From Fasciolopsis buskii (lineage: Eukaryota; Platyhelminthes; Trematoda; Plagiorchiida; Fasciolidae): DNA of 64,000 bases. Shown here one piece after another: positions 24,759 through 36,509 of the stretch. The DNA lies in NCBI GenBank assembly GCA_008360955.1, contig LUCM01009050.1, positions 69,414-133,413 on the forward strand, read 5' to 3'. Within the stretch, counting starts at the first letter, position 1. Each line of letters opens with the position of its first letter. The notes under the pieces are model-generated. The model was given only the letters and a program-made list of their open reading frames with translations. It did no database searches and was not told the DNA's origin. Made by a program: the position numbers and the translations under genes.

Positions 24759-24896
24759 CACACCTCACAGGTACAGTCAAATGGATATCTTCATTCAGAC
24801 GTGAATTCTCAGGCTTTGTGTTTGCAATTGGAGAATAAAGCAATAACGGAAAATCAAACGAAGTTCAGGAGCAAAATGCCCCAGTCTGAGGATGAT
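24759..24896 (+). CDS. Gene A, second exon (candidate)
   Basis: The acceptor at ...acccatgcag (or twelve bases later, ...acctcacag) keeps phase 0 with the previous exon. The peptide HTSQVQSNGYLHSDVNSQAL ... RSKMPQSEDD has the same Gln/Ser/Asn bias as exon 1. The end is uncertain. A weak gtgcgg donor at 24,897 gives phase 0, as the next exon needs, but the frame stays open to a TGA at 24,947. Confidence 0.45.
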
Positions 24897-25997
24897 GTGC
24901 GGCCAAATCTGTTGGAACATTTTTTCTTGGACAGATTCGTCAGCTGAAAGCTAGGATAGACTTTGGTGACAGTGACATCGATGACAATTTCGTTTGTCAA
25001 ATTTCGTTTCCCCTTTGACTGTTTACCGTCAAATAAATAACTGGCCGTGTATAGAAGCAAGGCCGACACGTGATCAACGGAATAGCAGTAGAAATAATGG
25101 GGTTTGCTCTAGGATGTTTCGCTGTCTTCAATTTGCTTGGATTGCACATTTCAAGACTAAACCTCTGATCGACATCTTTTCTAGTCATCATAAAAGAATT
25201 CCTATCAAGCAAATCTGAATCTCAGTGAATCTTAGGTCTTATGTGCCAAAAATATGGCAAACAACTGGTTGGTGTTCAGTAAAAAGGAGCAATCTTCTGC
25301 GCTTATACAAGTGGCAGCGACTAAGCCAACGAAACATTCTAAGCTAGCCGAATAGATTTCCGCTAGTTCAAGACAACCTCACGGATGAATAGAGGGAAGA
25401 ACAGCTTGCCAACAACTCGGTTGCAACTTAAAGTCCCCTAAATCGTTTACCACACCGTTTCGCGGTTTTGTCAAAAATATTCCAAAGTGGTTTACCCAGC
25501 TCGTGTCTGCGTCCCAAAGAAAAAGTATCGTACAGGCCAGCACATCCCTTTAAAGTACTTGTAGACATATACACTCACAAAATGGATCACACTTAATATC
25601 TCCCAATTGCTTGGCAATTCTGAGTAGATTTTATGTAATTCAAAGCAAGCCCGGGAAATTTCAAGATGTCTGAACAACTCAGGCGGAGACAGTACAAAAG
25701 AATTGCTGCTGCATTAAGCCCTAAGAAGGTTTGTTTCCCAATTGTGTTCGAGGAACTTTTCACTGCGGTCCTCAACTGTTCAATTTTTCGTCCACAAAAT
25801 TAGTACATTTCTTTGTATTCCTCAAGTGTTGTGCAGGATTATTCAGTCCGAACAAGGCTTAGGGAAAATAACCATACTGGGTAGAAACAACAACGTTTTA
25901 ATCTCTGTGATAAACCCGGGTTAGTTTCCCTCCGATTCTTCCATGCGTCATTCGTATTTTTTCTTCTCTCTCTCGCTCTGCCTCGTTCTTGATGTAG

Positions 25998-26152
25998 AGC
26001 TTTCTCCGTAGAGGATTCTCACTCAGACAAAAACGTCGCGAGCACAACACAAAAGACGACGTGCACTCGTCTGCATTTGAAGCAATGCATGCCGCTTCGG
26101 TTATGCAATCCCACTTGTCCAAATATATGGCTTTGGATGGATCACTGAACAG
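25998..26152 (+). CDS. Gene A, third exon, basic then helical
   Basis: After the acceptor gttcttgatgtag, 51 codons are open: SFLRRGFSLRQKRREHN, then VHSSAFEAMHAASVMQSHLS and KYMALDGSLN. They end with two spare bases at a gtttgt donor. Only this frame is open, and the exon contains an internal ATG only late, so a simple ATG-based search misses it. The start is strongly basic and the second half looks amphipathic-helical. The two spare bases join the next exon exactly (AG+G gives Arg). No domain was recognised. Confidence 0.6.
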
Positions 26153-27649
26153 GTTTGTGAATCAGTGATCGATTATATTAATCTCTCTTGCTTTTTTGCA
26201 CTGCTTGTTTCCTTCCGGCTGAGCTTGGGTTGCGATACCGTGTGTACACAATAAAACAGTCACTGAGTTCTTTTGTTGTAAGGCCAAAAATTTTTATCCC
26301 AGTGATTAATAAGTACTAATAGTTTCCTATGATTTAGGAAAAACGCAGTATTTTGATTCTCCGCAATCAATGGTAATAGTAGTAGGTTACGTGTTCCGTT
26401 AGGTTCTTCATCATGCGGTATCATCGCCCAGCTCACCGTTAGGAAACTAGCTCAGCAATGTACATCATTTTCAGGCTTTTCAAGAATCAGTTGTGCATAT
26501 TCGTCGAGCCTTAACCAGGTCTCGAATTCGGGGCGAATGATTAAATCCAATGGTTTTTACTAGCCAGAAAAGATCTCAACACACTGTCGAGTTTCGTCAC
26601 AAGATTTCCTGCTGCCATGTAATAAATTGGTTTGGTAAATAGCAAGCAGTGTGTTTACTACCGGAAAAATTAACAGAATTTCGGCGGCTAACGCTCTACA
26701 GTTTGGATATAGTAGTCATTGCTATCCCCAGCAAAATCTTGAGAATTCCCCGTGATCTTTAGTTCAAGAAAAAACGAAGTGATTCGCAATGAACACTCCG
26801 GCAGGATAGAGTGTATGTGTTTTCTGCAAACGCTGATCTTGGACTAGGTCAACGTTTGTGCACACTGTCGTTCAGGCGTAAACCGTTACAAAGTATCCTT
26901 TTTCTATTTGAAAATATGACAGAACCGTCGAGAAACACAGTGAGATCAGATTTCCCGTAATGGGTAAACATGTGGCTATCGCACGAAGTACTTGATGTGC
27001 GTTCCCGATAATGTCACTTGACATTACAGTGGACCGCTTCAGATAGCATGAACAAGAAAGTTAGCAGCAGCATCTAATCCACTTTGCCACAAACGAAGAT
27101 TATTGGAGCGAAAATGGAAAATTTCATGACTCTCTAAAGTGCAAAAAATAAAATACTAAAGCATTATTAACTTTTTCAAGTTTTTAAGTGAATGTGGTTT
27201 CACCGATATCTGCTACATTATACTTCGGAACGAAATCTGATTGGCTGTAACAGTAACTGACATGCCATATTTTCATTGCTAACCAGGAAAATCAATCATA
27301 CTCCTTCAAGCATAGAGCATGGAAAGCTGAAATTCTTTATAGGGTAATGCAGAATAACTGGAATGACATTCAAGAATATATATGCAGCTTTTGATGAATT
27401 TAAACAGATATGCTGCTCTCTCTTGACAGAAATGTTCATCTTAAAGAAGACTGGTGCTGGCCAAGTGTTGAATTTCTTCTAACTTAGCGTAGTTTTCATG
27501 AAACATCAGGTCCGCTCCAGGACGGAAGTGAATATGTCCTATCACCTTTCGTGGTTAATTGTCAACTAGGTCCAGTCTACCCTCGAACCGAGAACATCAC
27601 TGAAGGCGAATTGTACCGATCAAAGGATGACGGTTTGATTCGTTAACAG

Positions 27650-27726
27650 GAGACTTATTCAGCCGGATGACTATTACAAACTTTGGAGTATCTTTCGTCG
27701 GCAGACCGAACAGTCAGCCCAATCAG
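27650..27726 (+). CDS. Gene A, fourth exon
   Basis: A 77-nt exon between the acceptor gattcgttaacag and a gtgacc donor encodes RLIQPDDYYKLWSIFRRQTE, then QSAQS. It takes one base to finish a codon from the previous exon and leaves one base. It is rich in aromatic and charged residues, unlike chance frames here. It continues the helical segment of exon three. Confidence 0.55.
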
Positions 27727-27776
27727 GTGACCACTAACGGACTGGTTGTCCGAATTCTCTTCTTTCCAACTTTCAG

Positions 27777-27798
27777 TTACCTGCGTGGTGGCCTTGAA
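27777..27798 (+). CDS. Gene A, micro-exon (tentative)
   Basis: Fifty bases after the previous exon is a very strong acceptor (cttctttccaactttcag). A 22-nt exon (VTCVVAL) ending at gtgttc would repair the phase between the 27,650 and 28,129 exons, which do not join directly. If the donor is not used, the frame runs 31 codons further to a TAA, giving a short alternative isoform. Confidence 0.35.
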
Positions 27799-28128
27799 GT
27801 GTTCAGAATGGAATTTTCTGGAGAAATTGAATTCCCACCTTGAATTCTGCCATAGCACAATTATATTGTAACAATGTGCTCTCAGTAAAGCGATATCTAA
27901 ATATCTAAATATCTAAAAATGGCACCACCAGAGCAACTATTATGTCAGCCATTGAAAATATTATCTCGTTAGTTGATCCTCAGATGCAATTTCTCTTCGT
28001 ACAAACGTACTAGTAACTGAATAAACAACTTCCCAGCTGCTTAATCTTCACTATGAACGTTCTAATTTAAGAAGTCACTGAGATTGTTCACTGAAGAGAC
28101 TTTTTATACCTATTTTATCCAAACGTAG

Positions 28129-28719
28129 ACGAAATTATTTGCCGTCTGCTGTACAGGCAACATTACGGCCCACAAGTGACACAGACTCCAATGATCAAAG
28201 CACCTCTTCATCTGTGGAAGATATTCCACCCCTAACGGGCGGGTCAGATAAACATCCAATTGACGGATATGATGGTCAGCATGCTCCGGGTAGTGATTCG
28301 CGGAGCGCTCATAGTGCCCAAATTAATCGACGACCTCCGCGTCCGACTCAGTGTTGTTCCCGGCTGAATACCGTTCGAAGTACTAATGGCCTAAGCTCAC
28401 CAATCAATCGAATCTGGGAGCCTGGTTGCGCTCAAAATGAGTCTGAGCAATCAGTTCAAAAGTCTGATAATACTCCGATGACACCAACGAACGCCCCACG
28501 AAATGAAGCCTTTCTGAGACGTCCGAGAACACCAACCCTGGGTCGTGCAGCTCTGTTGGTCCGAGCAGGCTACTCTCCGATGGAGACAGCAGAATTTGTT
28601 GGGAAAATATCTGAGCGGATAGATCGTGCAAATGCCAGTCCAATCTGTGGAACATCGCTGAGTCGCAGTTCCAGCATCAACCAGGAGCTGAGTGAGAAGG
28701 CACGGACTCCTTTGGAAAG
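28129..28719 (+). CDS. Gene A, large Ser/Pro-rich exon
   Basis: This 591-nt exon runs from an acceptor (attttatccaaacgtag) to a consensus gtatgt donor, leaving two bases. Its 196 complete codons are rich in Ser, Thr, Pro, Asp and Arg, for example STSSSVEDIPPLTGG, NRRPPRPTQ and TPMTPTNAPR. A conserved-looking stretch RRPRTPTLGRAALLVRAGYS-PMETAEFVGKISERID follows near residues 125-160, then SLSRSSSINQE. The many S/T-P sites suggest phosphorylation by proline-directed kinases (inference). It is one of the two most secure exons in the window. No family name is assigned. Confidence 0.78.
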
Positions 28720-28861
28720 GTATGTTTTCACTAGTTGCTTTGTGCTGGTGAACTATCGATAGTAGGCCTGGAAAAGACCCTCATTTAGGGTTGATGGTTT
28801 CATCTATAAATTTGTCTCTTACAAACTGTGAATGATTTTACTGTTCAATGTCATTTTCCAG

Positions 28862-28901
28862 TCAAAAACAAGTGAAAATTAATCAATTTGAGCAATCTAC
28901 G
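28862..28901 (+). CDS. Gene A, 40-nt exon (tentative)
   Basis: An excellent acceptor (caatgtcattttccag) lies 141 bases after the large exon. Taking its two spare bases gives SQKQVKINQFEQST and then a gtgatt donor in phase 0, which is what the exon at 31,731 needs. It is short enough to be a coincidence. Confidence 0.35.
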
Positions 28902-28924
28902 GTGATTTCTCTAAGCCAATAATA

Positions 28925-29041
28925 AGGCCGCGGACAGCAGAGCGCTGCCAAGTGGGGAAGTTGGTCGGCGACAAGAGGCTTCGAACCTGCTAACTTTACG
29001 TCCAAAAGCCACGACTTTATCCGGCTGGCCACTGCCGACCC
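28925..29041 (-). mobile_element. tRNA-derived SINE-like element, copy 3
   Basis: On the minus strand a good A box (TGGCCAGCCGG, 29,021-29,031) and a perfect B box (GGTTCGAAGCC, 28,977-28,987) are 44 nt apart. A six-base stem GTCGGC/GCCGAC closes the unit like an acceptor stem. The anticodon and T stems are poorly paired, so I read it as a tRNA-derived retroposon head, although a decayed tRNA is possible. Confidence 0.55.
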
Positions 29042-29049
29042 CAGTAGTT

Positions 29050-31170
29050 GTTTATTAAAGTGTGGAACTCACAATAGTTATATGAAAACCCATGCAAAAC
29101 GGTACTTCGGTCAATGTTCCCCATGTCACACAAACTCCTTGATTTATTAAATGGATTTAGGTTCAGTGGTCCTATGATCAAACCCTTAAATGTGAGATCA
29201 CACACCAATCCGATCGTGGTCACCAGCCTGCAGGACTAGTCAAACCAAACGGCAAACAGGATATGGGACTTTTAAGAGCACAATATGCATAGGAATGGTT
29301 TAAACGTAAATACGCGACTATTTGGACTACTGTCTAAATTCTTACACTGTTATAGGGTGGATCATGGGGATCCTGGCCCATATTTCAGACGGGGGTCTAA
29401 TCGGGTAGGTTCACCGGTTAAGGTTGTCACGGAGTTACCATTTAAAGAACAACTAGTCGTTCACCGTCCTCCGATCTTTGTCCACCCTCATAAGTCTACC
29501 TGTTGCAACGATTAGTAACATTTTAGAATTCCAAGGCGTTTATTAAACTGTTATTTATTTACTGCTGATAAAAAACGTTAGTCAGCCATAATGAGCAACT
29601 CGAAAGATTGAGAAAATCTTCCCACCCCTGTCCAGCCTACCATAACCAGATTTATGATTGCGTGTTCTTCGTAAAGAATCACAAGAAAACAGCTTTTGTG
29701 GAAGAATAGCGAATGAATTCTAATCAATAGGTCTTATGTAGTCGCATGATGAGCATAATAGTGATCCATAGAAGTGAACTAGCCACTATGTTGAAGGTAT
29801 CAATAAAGGAAATAGTTCCTTCAACAAAGTGTGATATAAGCAATTTTATTCCTTTTTATAGCAGACTATGTAATTGAGAAAATACAAAAATCATTAGCTT
29901 CAAGATATTGCTACAACCACACAAATGATGTTATGGCCATCAGATATGCTCAGGAAGTAGATGTGCACATTGCTTTCGAATCTCACGGGGAATTTAAAGT
30001 TACCTTTTGGTACTGGTTCTTGATAGAACGATTAGACCGAACGAACTGTAATGAAGAAGCTTATCAGCATTCGCCTGCACGATGCGGCAGAGTGTGTGCA
30101 ATATTTCATATCTCTTGAGATTAGTCATAGTAACTCCTGAAAGATCTTGAGCACTGGATGCTTAGACAGACATGCTTGAAGTAAATGTTCTTCAGGAACT
30201 GAAAACCACGATTACAATGTTTTAGGACTGAACTGGAACAGGAATATGGCATTACATTCCGTTAGAAAAGGAATATCCTCATCAGCTCGCATGTAAAATA
30301 TATGACTTTTGTCACTGACGCAAGACGACAATTTTTGGACATTACGTTTTTCTGCGTCGCTCCAGTTCTCAAGGCCTTGGCTGTCAGTTCCTTTTATCTT
30401 GCAATGATCCCTAGCGGCTATGTGATATTTTCCTGTGACTTGGTTCACGCGCCTGGGGTATCAGAAAAACGATGAATTTATTGCATTCCCATCAGTACGA
30501 AAACAAAACAGTGGTTTTCTGTTGCTTCTTCGGGCGGTGTTTTTGTTTACGGCCTCGCCATGTTACTGAAATCATTCAAAAGTAGTTAAGCAGTGTCTGT
30601 AAACGGTAGAAATAATCGGACAGATTAAAATCTGCTAGCGCAGGCTGCCGGAAAATGTGTGAAGTTCGCCCCATTTTTAGTCATGCACTATGGCTGAGAT
30701 CAGCTGTCAGATTCCGGCCAATTAACAACAAAGCGAATTATCATAACCGGTGAATCAAAACTTAAAATGAGCGATTTGCATATCCTTAGCTGACAAGATC
30801 GTCAATGCATGTTTAAACTTAATTGGCAATATTCTGTTCGTCTTCCGTTTTCAATAGTAAGTTCTTTCCCACATTCAGGACATACCTCTTCCAATAGTTG
30901 CAGAGTGGAAATTAAAACAACACATTAATAACACTCATTGAATTTCTAGTGATAATAATGTGTATTGGCGCTTAACTGTGAGACTTGGGGATCTAAGCAA
31001 AAACGTTGAAGCTGCCACCTGAAGCTTACCAAAGACCGGAGTATCTAATTTCTTGAAACGAACAAGCAAACGAAACAACCTATGTATTTGCCAAGTCCTG
31101 CTGGTAATGGACGGCTTATCACATTGTTCTCCGTGGGGACGAAAGAGTTCTCCAGCGTGAACGTTGGGGC
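29050..31170. other. Intron of gene A with unassigned DNA
   Basis: No exon was accepted. A plus frame at 29,285-29,515 looks repeat-derived. The plus frame at 29,933-30,118 and the minus frame at 30,212-30,448 lack splice partners. Confidence 0.3.
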
Positions 31171-31174
31171 TGTT

Positions 31175-31597
31175 CTAAACGTCAAATCGAGGGATTTGCC
31201 GGATGCGCACGTAAACGTGCAATGCTTCAAAATGATCTAGAACATTAATAGTTGAAAATTTTAGACTAATTCTTAATTTATTCGTTTCTGGCCAAACCAC
31301 GGCTTTGATTTGATGCCGGCTAGTACTAAAACTAAACTCGGTATAGGCTTCCAGTGTTTGAAATTTAATTTGGCAATGAATGCAGGGTATGCTGTCTGAA
31401 ATATTCGTTGGCCCATTAAAAAATTTATAAACCAGGTTGATTAGGCTTTCCGTCAGATTGTACCACTGACATAAAACTTCTGCTATTTTGAATTCCAACT
31501 CGAGCACTCTGCTTGTTCTTCTATGGTGATTCCCTAATGACCACCGGCGGTAAATTCCGCATAATCGGACCACATTTCCAAACAATGTAATCATCAC
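31175..31597 (-). CDS. Uninterrupted 140-codon minus frame, possible nested gene
   Basis: An ATG at 31,597 opens 140 codons to a TAG. The peptide starts MMITLFGNVVRLCGIYRRWS. It has a balanced mix of hydrophobic and charged residues, one N-x-S/T site (NIS) and a C-x-x-C (CIHC). It closes EALHVYVRIRQIPRFDV. It is the longest clean minus frame in gene A's introns. No signal peptide is obvious and no family is recognised. It could be a single-exon nested gene, one exon of a larger gene, or a lucky frame. Confidence 0.4.
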   Translation of the reverse strand: MMITLFGNVVRLCGIYRRWSLGNHHRRTSRVLELEFKIAEVLCQWYNLTESLINLVYKFFNGPTNISDSIPCIHCQIKFQTLEAYTEFSFSTSRHQIKAVVWPETNKLRISLKFSTINVLDHFEALHVYVRIRQIPRFDV

Positions 31598-31730
31598 CGA
31601 ACGTGCCTCGTTTGACTATCGAATCCGAAAATTTACAATTCTCATCGCGACTACTGTTTAGATAGTCTGTTGCCTTGAGTTAAAAGAACAAATGCCACTC
31701 GTGCTAGTTTGTAATGCATTACCTAATAAG

Positions 31731-31885
31731 CCGAGTTTTGATTCACGACAAACAAGAGACCGTGAAAAATGTGCCCGATGTGAGCTCGCTGAATTGCTGT
31801 GTACACCAAACGAAGTTCCAAAGACCGTATCAAAGACTATGACATCACCACTGGCTTGGTCACTTTATCACATGACACGGCAAAA
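31731..31885 (+). CDS. Gene A exon, Cys-containing
   Basis: From the acceptor gcattacctaataag the frame KPSFDSRQTRDREKCARCEL-AELLCTPNEVP... is open for 51 codons, with two bases left at a gtagtg donor. The C-x-x-C and a third Cys are notable, but no zinc site can be completed here. Its phases match both the 28,862 mini-exon and the 32,140 exon. Other acceptors upstream (about 31,707) would lengthen it. Confidence 0.45.
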
Positions 31886-32139
31886 GTAGTGAACTTGACT
31901 GGGTAAGTTAAGGCAAAATTACTTTTGCTGTACCCAAAAAAGAGCAAAAACAGGTAAACAACTTCAAAATCTGAATCACCAAATAAATGCATATTTTTCG
32001 ATTCGAATCTCCTCATCTTTTTCCACAAGAACAATAAGCTAATTTCAAATTACCTTGGTGACTGATGTCTATTTTGGAATGAGTTGATTTTAGTAGAGAA
32101 CCGTTTCATTTCACCTTGCTGTTGGTTTTTCTCATTTAG

Positions 32140-32788
32140 TTCCACTTATTCCACATCCACGCTGACAAAACAAGACAAAGCTTGCGAGGCGAAATCTCTT
32201 CCATACACCTCGCACTCGACGCAGCCGAGCAGCCTGGAAAAACCAAAAGTTCACCAGTCCGTGTTGGATAAAAATGTGCACAACTACGATGCGGTTCCGG
32301 ACGAACAAAATCATCAGCTAGAAATGAAAGAAAATCACAGATCATCAGCCTCGAGGGATTTGAGACCAAACAGTATGACAACCTCAATGCTTTTCACAAA
32401 AGTCTATAGATCACCGGTCTGTACAAACAAAATTTCCAAGATCGACGCTAAACTTCGGACAAAATCTATCTCGGAATTAGGGAGCTCTGATACAACCATG
32501 GAATCTGAGTATATGTGCACCCGAGAATGGCGACATCATTTCGGACATGACCCGGACCGGATGCAAATCACGAATGAACACGTGACCGATTTGAAACCGG
32601 CTAAAATACAAGTGACGATCCCATCGGATATGACGAACAGTTCCGTACAAGTCAACACAAAGTCTCATTTGTCACTGCCAGCCAATTCTGTCGTGGTCAC
32701 TACAAAAATGATTCATGGTAGCTACTACGAGGGTGATTTGAGTATACGCAATTTACGTAGTGGGATTTGCGTGGCAGAACCGGAAAAA
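32140..32788 (+). CDS. Gene A, largest exon
   Basis: The acceptor ggtttttctcatttag opens 216 codons ending ...ICVAEPEK at a gtgagc donor (phase 0). Without splicing, a TAA follows five codons later. The first two-thirds are Ser/Thr/Lys/Asn-rich and disordered. Near residue 120 the text becomes more structured (ESEYMCTREWRHHFGHDPDR), then ITNEHVTDLKPAKIQVTIPS and LPANSVVVTTKMIHGSYYEG-DLSIRNL. That tail has alternating hydrophobics, like beta strands. No known domain is recognised. This is the most secure coding block of the window. Confidence 0.8.
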
Positions 32789-33277
32789 GTGAGCATAGAA
32801 TAAATTATTTCTTTCACTATATCAAACCACGTAGGAAGTAGTATCAGAATTTGAAAAATTGGCTCTCTATTAAAGTGGGCAGGTTTGTGATTATTGTTGA
32901 CTTGGTGGAATCTGTTACACTGGTCTCCATGTACAATGTAGATTTATTTTCCATCTCTAGTGGGTACGGGGTTGAAATGACTTTCAGCAAGAGAACGTAG
33001 TCTTCGTCAAGTTCGAGTGTAAGAAAATGCTCTAGCTTGATCTCATGATTATCAAGTACTCTGGACATTTACCTGCGGTAATTTAGATATTCGGATCTCA
33101 GCTCTGCTAGTCAATGGTATACAACGAAAGTTTTCTGTCTTTTGGCTTGCTACTGCACTGCTAAGTCTGCGCTATTCCGTGTTCAAATGTTAATATTAAT
33201 AACATGATTATTTGTATTTCTGTTTGTTGATTTTCTTCCACAAATGTCTTTCGACCGTGTATTTTACAAAATGACAG

Positions 33278-33376
33278 TACACATCGAGCACAACTTCGCT
33301 GCTGTTCCCAAAACCAATAACCATCGAATTTATACAGATGCGAACAAGTCAGCTTCCTATGCGTGCAAAAATCACA
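33278..33376 (+). CDS. Gene A exon (candidate)
   Basis: A 33-codon open segment, YTSSTTSLLFPKPITIEFIQ ... LPMRAKIT, lies between ...caaaatgacag and a gtatga donor. It is phase 0 at both ends, so it can sit between the 32,140 and 40,690 exons. The acceptor has a weak pyrimidine tract. There is no ATG near its start. Confidence 0.4.
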
Positions 33377-33389
33377 GTATGAACTACGT

Positions 33390-34725
33390 TACTACAGTCT
33401 GGTATTGAGTTTGCAATTAGTCTATTAACAATAATAATGGTAACTGAGACAAAGAAACATGGTAAGGATAATATGGATTTATGCTTCACGATGCAGAAAA
33501 CCCTTCGCAAAAAAGTAATATCAAGTCGGAAGAATGTTAATTCATCAAAACATCGAGGCAGTCGCGGAATTCGTGCTTATATGTACTTTCATTTTTGCAA
33601 TAATAATGTTCTTGGCACAAACTTTCTATGGCCAACAGACGAGGTAGTTTTTGTTGGCTCAATTTGACTGATGGACCATGTCTGCTCCATGTGGCCGCTT
33701 ATTATAAGTTACATTATTTCGTCCGAATGAACACAATAAGTCAGGTCCTGCCAGAGTCACCGAGGTGTCCCTTTGCTCTACAGTCTTATTGTTAATGTGA
33801 AATAACCATACTTCCCGAGCAAAAAACGTAGGGCTAGTTAAAAATTTGGGATGAAAATTTAATTTTTTCATAGAAACAGGAGTCGTTCTCCGAGATAGGC
33901 TATGTCAACGCGTTCGTTTTACCACGCCACCCATAATTGAAACAAACCGCCTGAACTCATCTAAGGACATAATGATGTTATTGATTAGTGATCATGTTAG
34001 AATTGCATAGGACATTAAAAATTTTATCTTTCTTTTCCGAAGACTAATCTTGAACGGGAAACAAAATAATTCAGCTTATTGGACGACTGAAACCGAAGCA
34101 GTTCAGACGGTTGATAGCTCACCGACAGAAATGAAAACTATCAGACTGTTGGATTAGATGAATTGATCGCATTCTCTTCGGTTTTATTGACATTTTTTGA
34201 ATATCACCTGATCATTCAGACCAACGAAGCAAATCCCGAAAGATAGATGAGGATGCGTGATCGCAACGGTGAACAAGAAAATGACAAATTCTTTGGCGAA
34301 CTGTGCATGTAGATTCGCGTTTTAGGCATTTCATTTAAACTGGTTGTGAGACCCATATTCAGCTGATTGCCTTGTGCTTGCAAAGGGTGGACCCGTGAAA
34401 AGCAAACCGGTTTACGATTGGGTTAAATTTTAAAGACCACATCTTTTTCTCTCCTGGTCAAAATGCTAAATTAGAATCGGTCTACCTTAGAAGTTTCTGA
34501 TACTGCATTTCATTGGAATACGTCAAAGAAATTCAATTACATGTTCCAGTGGTAGATTACCAATAATCAAATTCAAGTTTCCAGTTATGATGACTTTTCA
34601 GTCTGGTTCCCTACATGCTCAGGTATTCCTCAGCCATGTCCTGTCTCTCTCTGATTATAAAACTGTCCGTGTCCTTTTGTGAGCATGATGCGATTGGGAT
34701 CTCTTCAAAGAGAAAACCTCGGTAG
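33390..34725. other. Intron of gene A, unassigned DNA
   Basis: No exon was accepted. The plus frame at 33,437-33,667 is Lys-rich and may hide a short exon ending at a gtaata donor, but its acceptor is unclear. Confidence 0.3.
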
Positions 34726-34732
34726 AATGTAC

Positions 34733-34838
34733 GTCCAACATTTTCCTTTTGCGGCCAGATTCAGGTAGAACGCAAGTATTCCTTGACAGCGAATACACTT
34801 TTGATGTGATTTTTTCGCGTTCAAATTGCAAAATACCA
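34733..34838 (-). CDS. Minus-strand exon nested in gene A
   Basis: A good acceptor (ccacttgctttcgtag, read on the minus strand) opens 35 codons, GILQFEREKITSKVYSLSRN ... GRKRKMLD, to a gtacat donor (phase 0). It needs two bases from an upstream exon. The exon at 35,337-35,456 ends in phase 0 and cannot join directly, so either an exon is missing or these are separate. It has a basic KRK patch and no domain. Confidence 0.4.
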
Positions 34839-35336
34839 CTACGAAAGCAAGTGGATTTGCACCCTAACACTTCTTTTGCTAGGCATAATCTTCGACATTT
34901 GAGCTGTTAAATCTCACCGGGTGATTATGTAATAGACAAAGGGACTTCTCACTGTCCGAGAGTCAGATTAGATTTTAGCGATATGACATGTACTGAGCTG
35001 GATTAGGCATCAAATTTCAAGTTTGTACTAAGGCAGTGCGATCAGACAGATATGACTCGGTATCATGGTTGTAGAGCTGAAAAGACTTGTGGCAGCTTTC
35101 CACGTTTGCACATTGGTTTCTTGTGGAGAATTTCAGACTATAGCATGCCGTTAGCAACACTGAGGTTAGACATAGTGCGTTCCGTTACTCACCAAAACCC
35201 GTGGAATAAGCAGTAGACTTAAATAGGTTGACGTGTTTGGGACCTTTTGCTTTTGTCATCTGAGCACAAAAGGTAGTTGAAAAATGGAATTATTTGTCCA
35301 TTCTGTAAGATGGGGGAAAGATATGATGACTCTTAC

Positions 35337-35456
35337 CTGTGCAGTGATGTTGACTAAATACTTGTGCCAGGCCGTTGGAAATATTAAGCTACTTCGTTCA
35401 GTTTCACGATGAGCGGCGTGTTCGCATTCAAAACTTCTTCTGATGTGATAATTCAT
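35337..35456 (-). CDS. Candidate first exon of nested minus-strand gene
   Basis: An ATG with an in-frame TAA two codons upstream opens exactly 40 codons (MNYHIRRSFECEHAAHRETE ... AWHKYLVNITAQ). They end at CAG followed by gtaaga, a strong donor, in phase 0. The upstream stop fixes the start unless a splice site intervenes. No signal peptide or domain was found. It lies on the opposite strand within a gene A intron. Confidence 0.45.
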
Positions 35457-36419
35457 AATTTTTTACACACTTTTCTTGACTTTTAAGCAGTCACTGAGAG
35501 GTAAAAACCGACAATAAAAATTGTTAACGTCACTATGGAACTCTGCTAGTGCAAGTCTATTTTGAGCAGATCATTTCATACTAAAGGGACACATTCTCAG
35601 TCAATCAACAACACCTACTCACCCGCGGTATATGCTCCAGTTCATTTACAGTAAATTTTTCGGAATAAAGAAAGTTGGCCAAAGTAAAACCAATGTACCG
35701 CAGAAGGAATGAAGCAGTTATAAAAGCACAAACTGCTGGAAACCTGCGTTGTTGATGAGTTTGTATGGTTGTGCTTGCCTTAACTCAATTTTCCTGTTCA
35801 TCTTAATTAAAAGTTAAATAGTGAAGATTGGCATGCTGATTGCAGAAACCGCATGCTATCACATTTGTTTTTGTTTCTCATCAGACTTGATGGCTTAAGT
35901 CATATCCAAAATTGACAAGCGACTCTGAGTGAACCGCCGATTCTAGATTTGCTTTCAAGTAACATGATCTTAGTTTAGTTTCCGGTTTCCAAGAAACTTC
36001 TTACATGTAAACTGACTCGAATATAATGATTTTACTTTCCAGTCATTACATATGATTATACAATGAAAAATACCAGACCAACGATCGCTGACTTCAGCGG
36101 ATTATTCTAATAGTCAAAAGGGACCAATTGTTTCTGTTCTGCTGATGATATTTACTAGGGTTGAAAATGTGCATTTTCAGTGAATTATTTATGTGAGCCT
36201 CCGGTGTACTTATGAGATGTTATGCCGCATTAGCGTGAGGCTGTCGATTTTTTCGCTCACCTGAACACAGTTCGTAGAATGATTCGAGAGATTTTTATTT
36301 CTAGGCCCATGTATTCACACCAAAGACCAAATATACAAGGAATGCATAATTATGTTCGTTACTTTCAGTCGTAAATCAGGGCAGTCCACCCTCTTGAATT
36401 AAACTATATTCATCAGCAG

Positions 36420-36502
36420 GTAAAATGATCGAAATCTTGGGAATACAGGATGTGATCGAAATTCAAATTAGTTATATGGAAGACCAAATCGATCAAGAAT
36501 CA
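36420..36502 (+). CDS. Candidate gene A exon, helical
   Basis: The acceptor tattcatcagcag and an excellent gtaagc donor bracket 27 codons: KMIEILGIQDVIEIQISYME, then DQIDQES. The spacing of Ile/Leu and acidic residues suggests an amphipathic helix. It ends in phase 0, as the 40,690 exon needs. It must receive one base, whereas the 33,278 exon supplies none, so a further exon between them, or alternative splicing, is implied. Confidence 0.42.
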
Positions 36503-36509
36503 GTAAGCA

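Noticed and set aside
28925..29041. A functional tRNA gene
   Set aside because: The A and B boxes and a short closing stem are good, but the anticodon and T stems do not pair well, so a SINE head is more likely.
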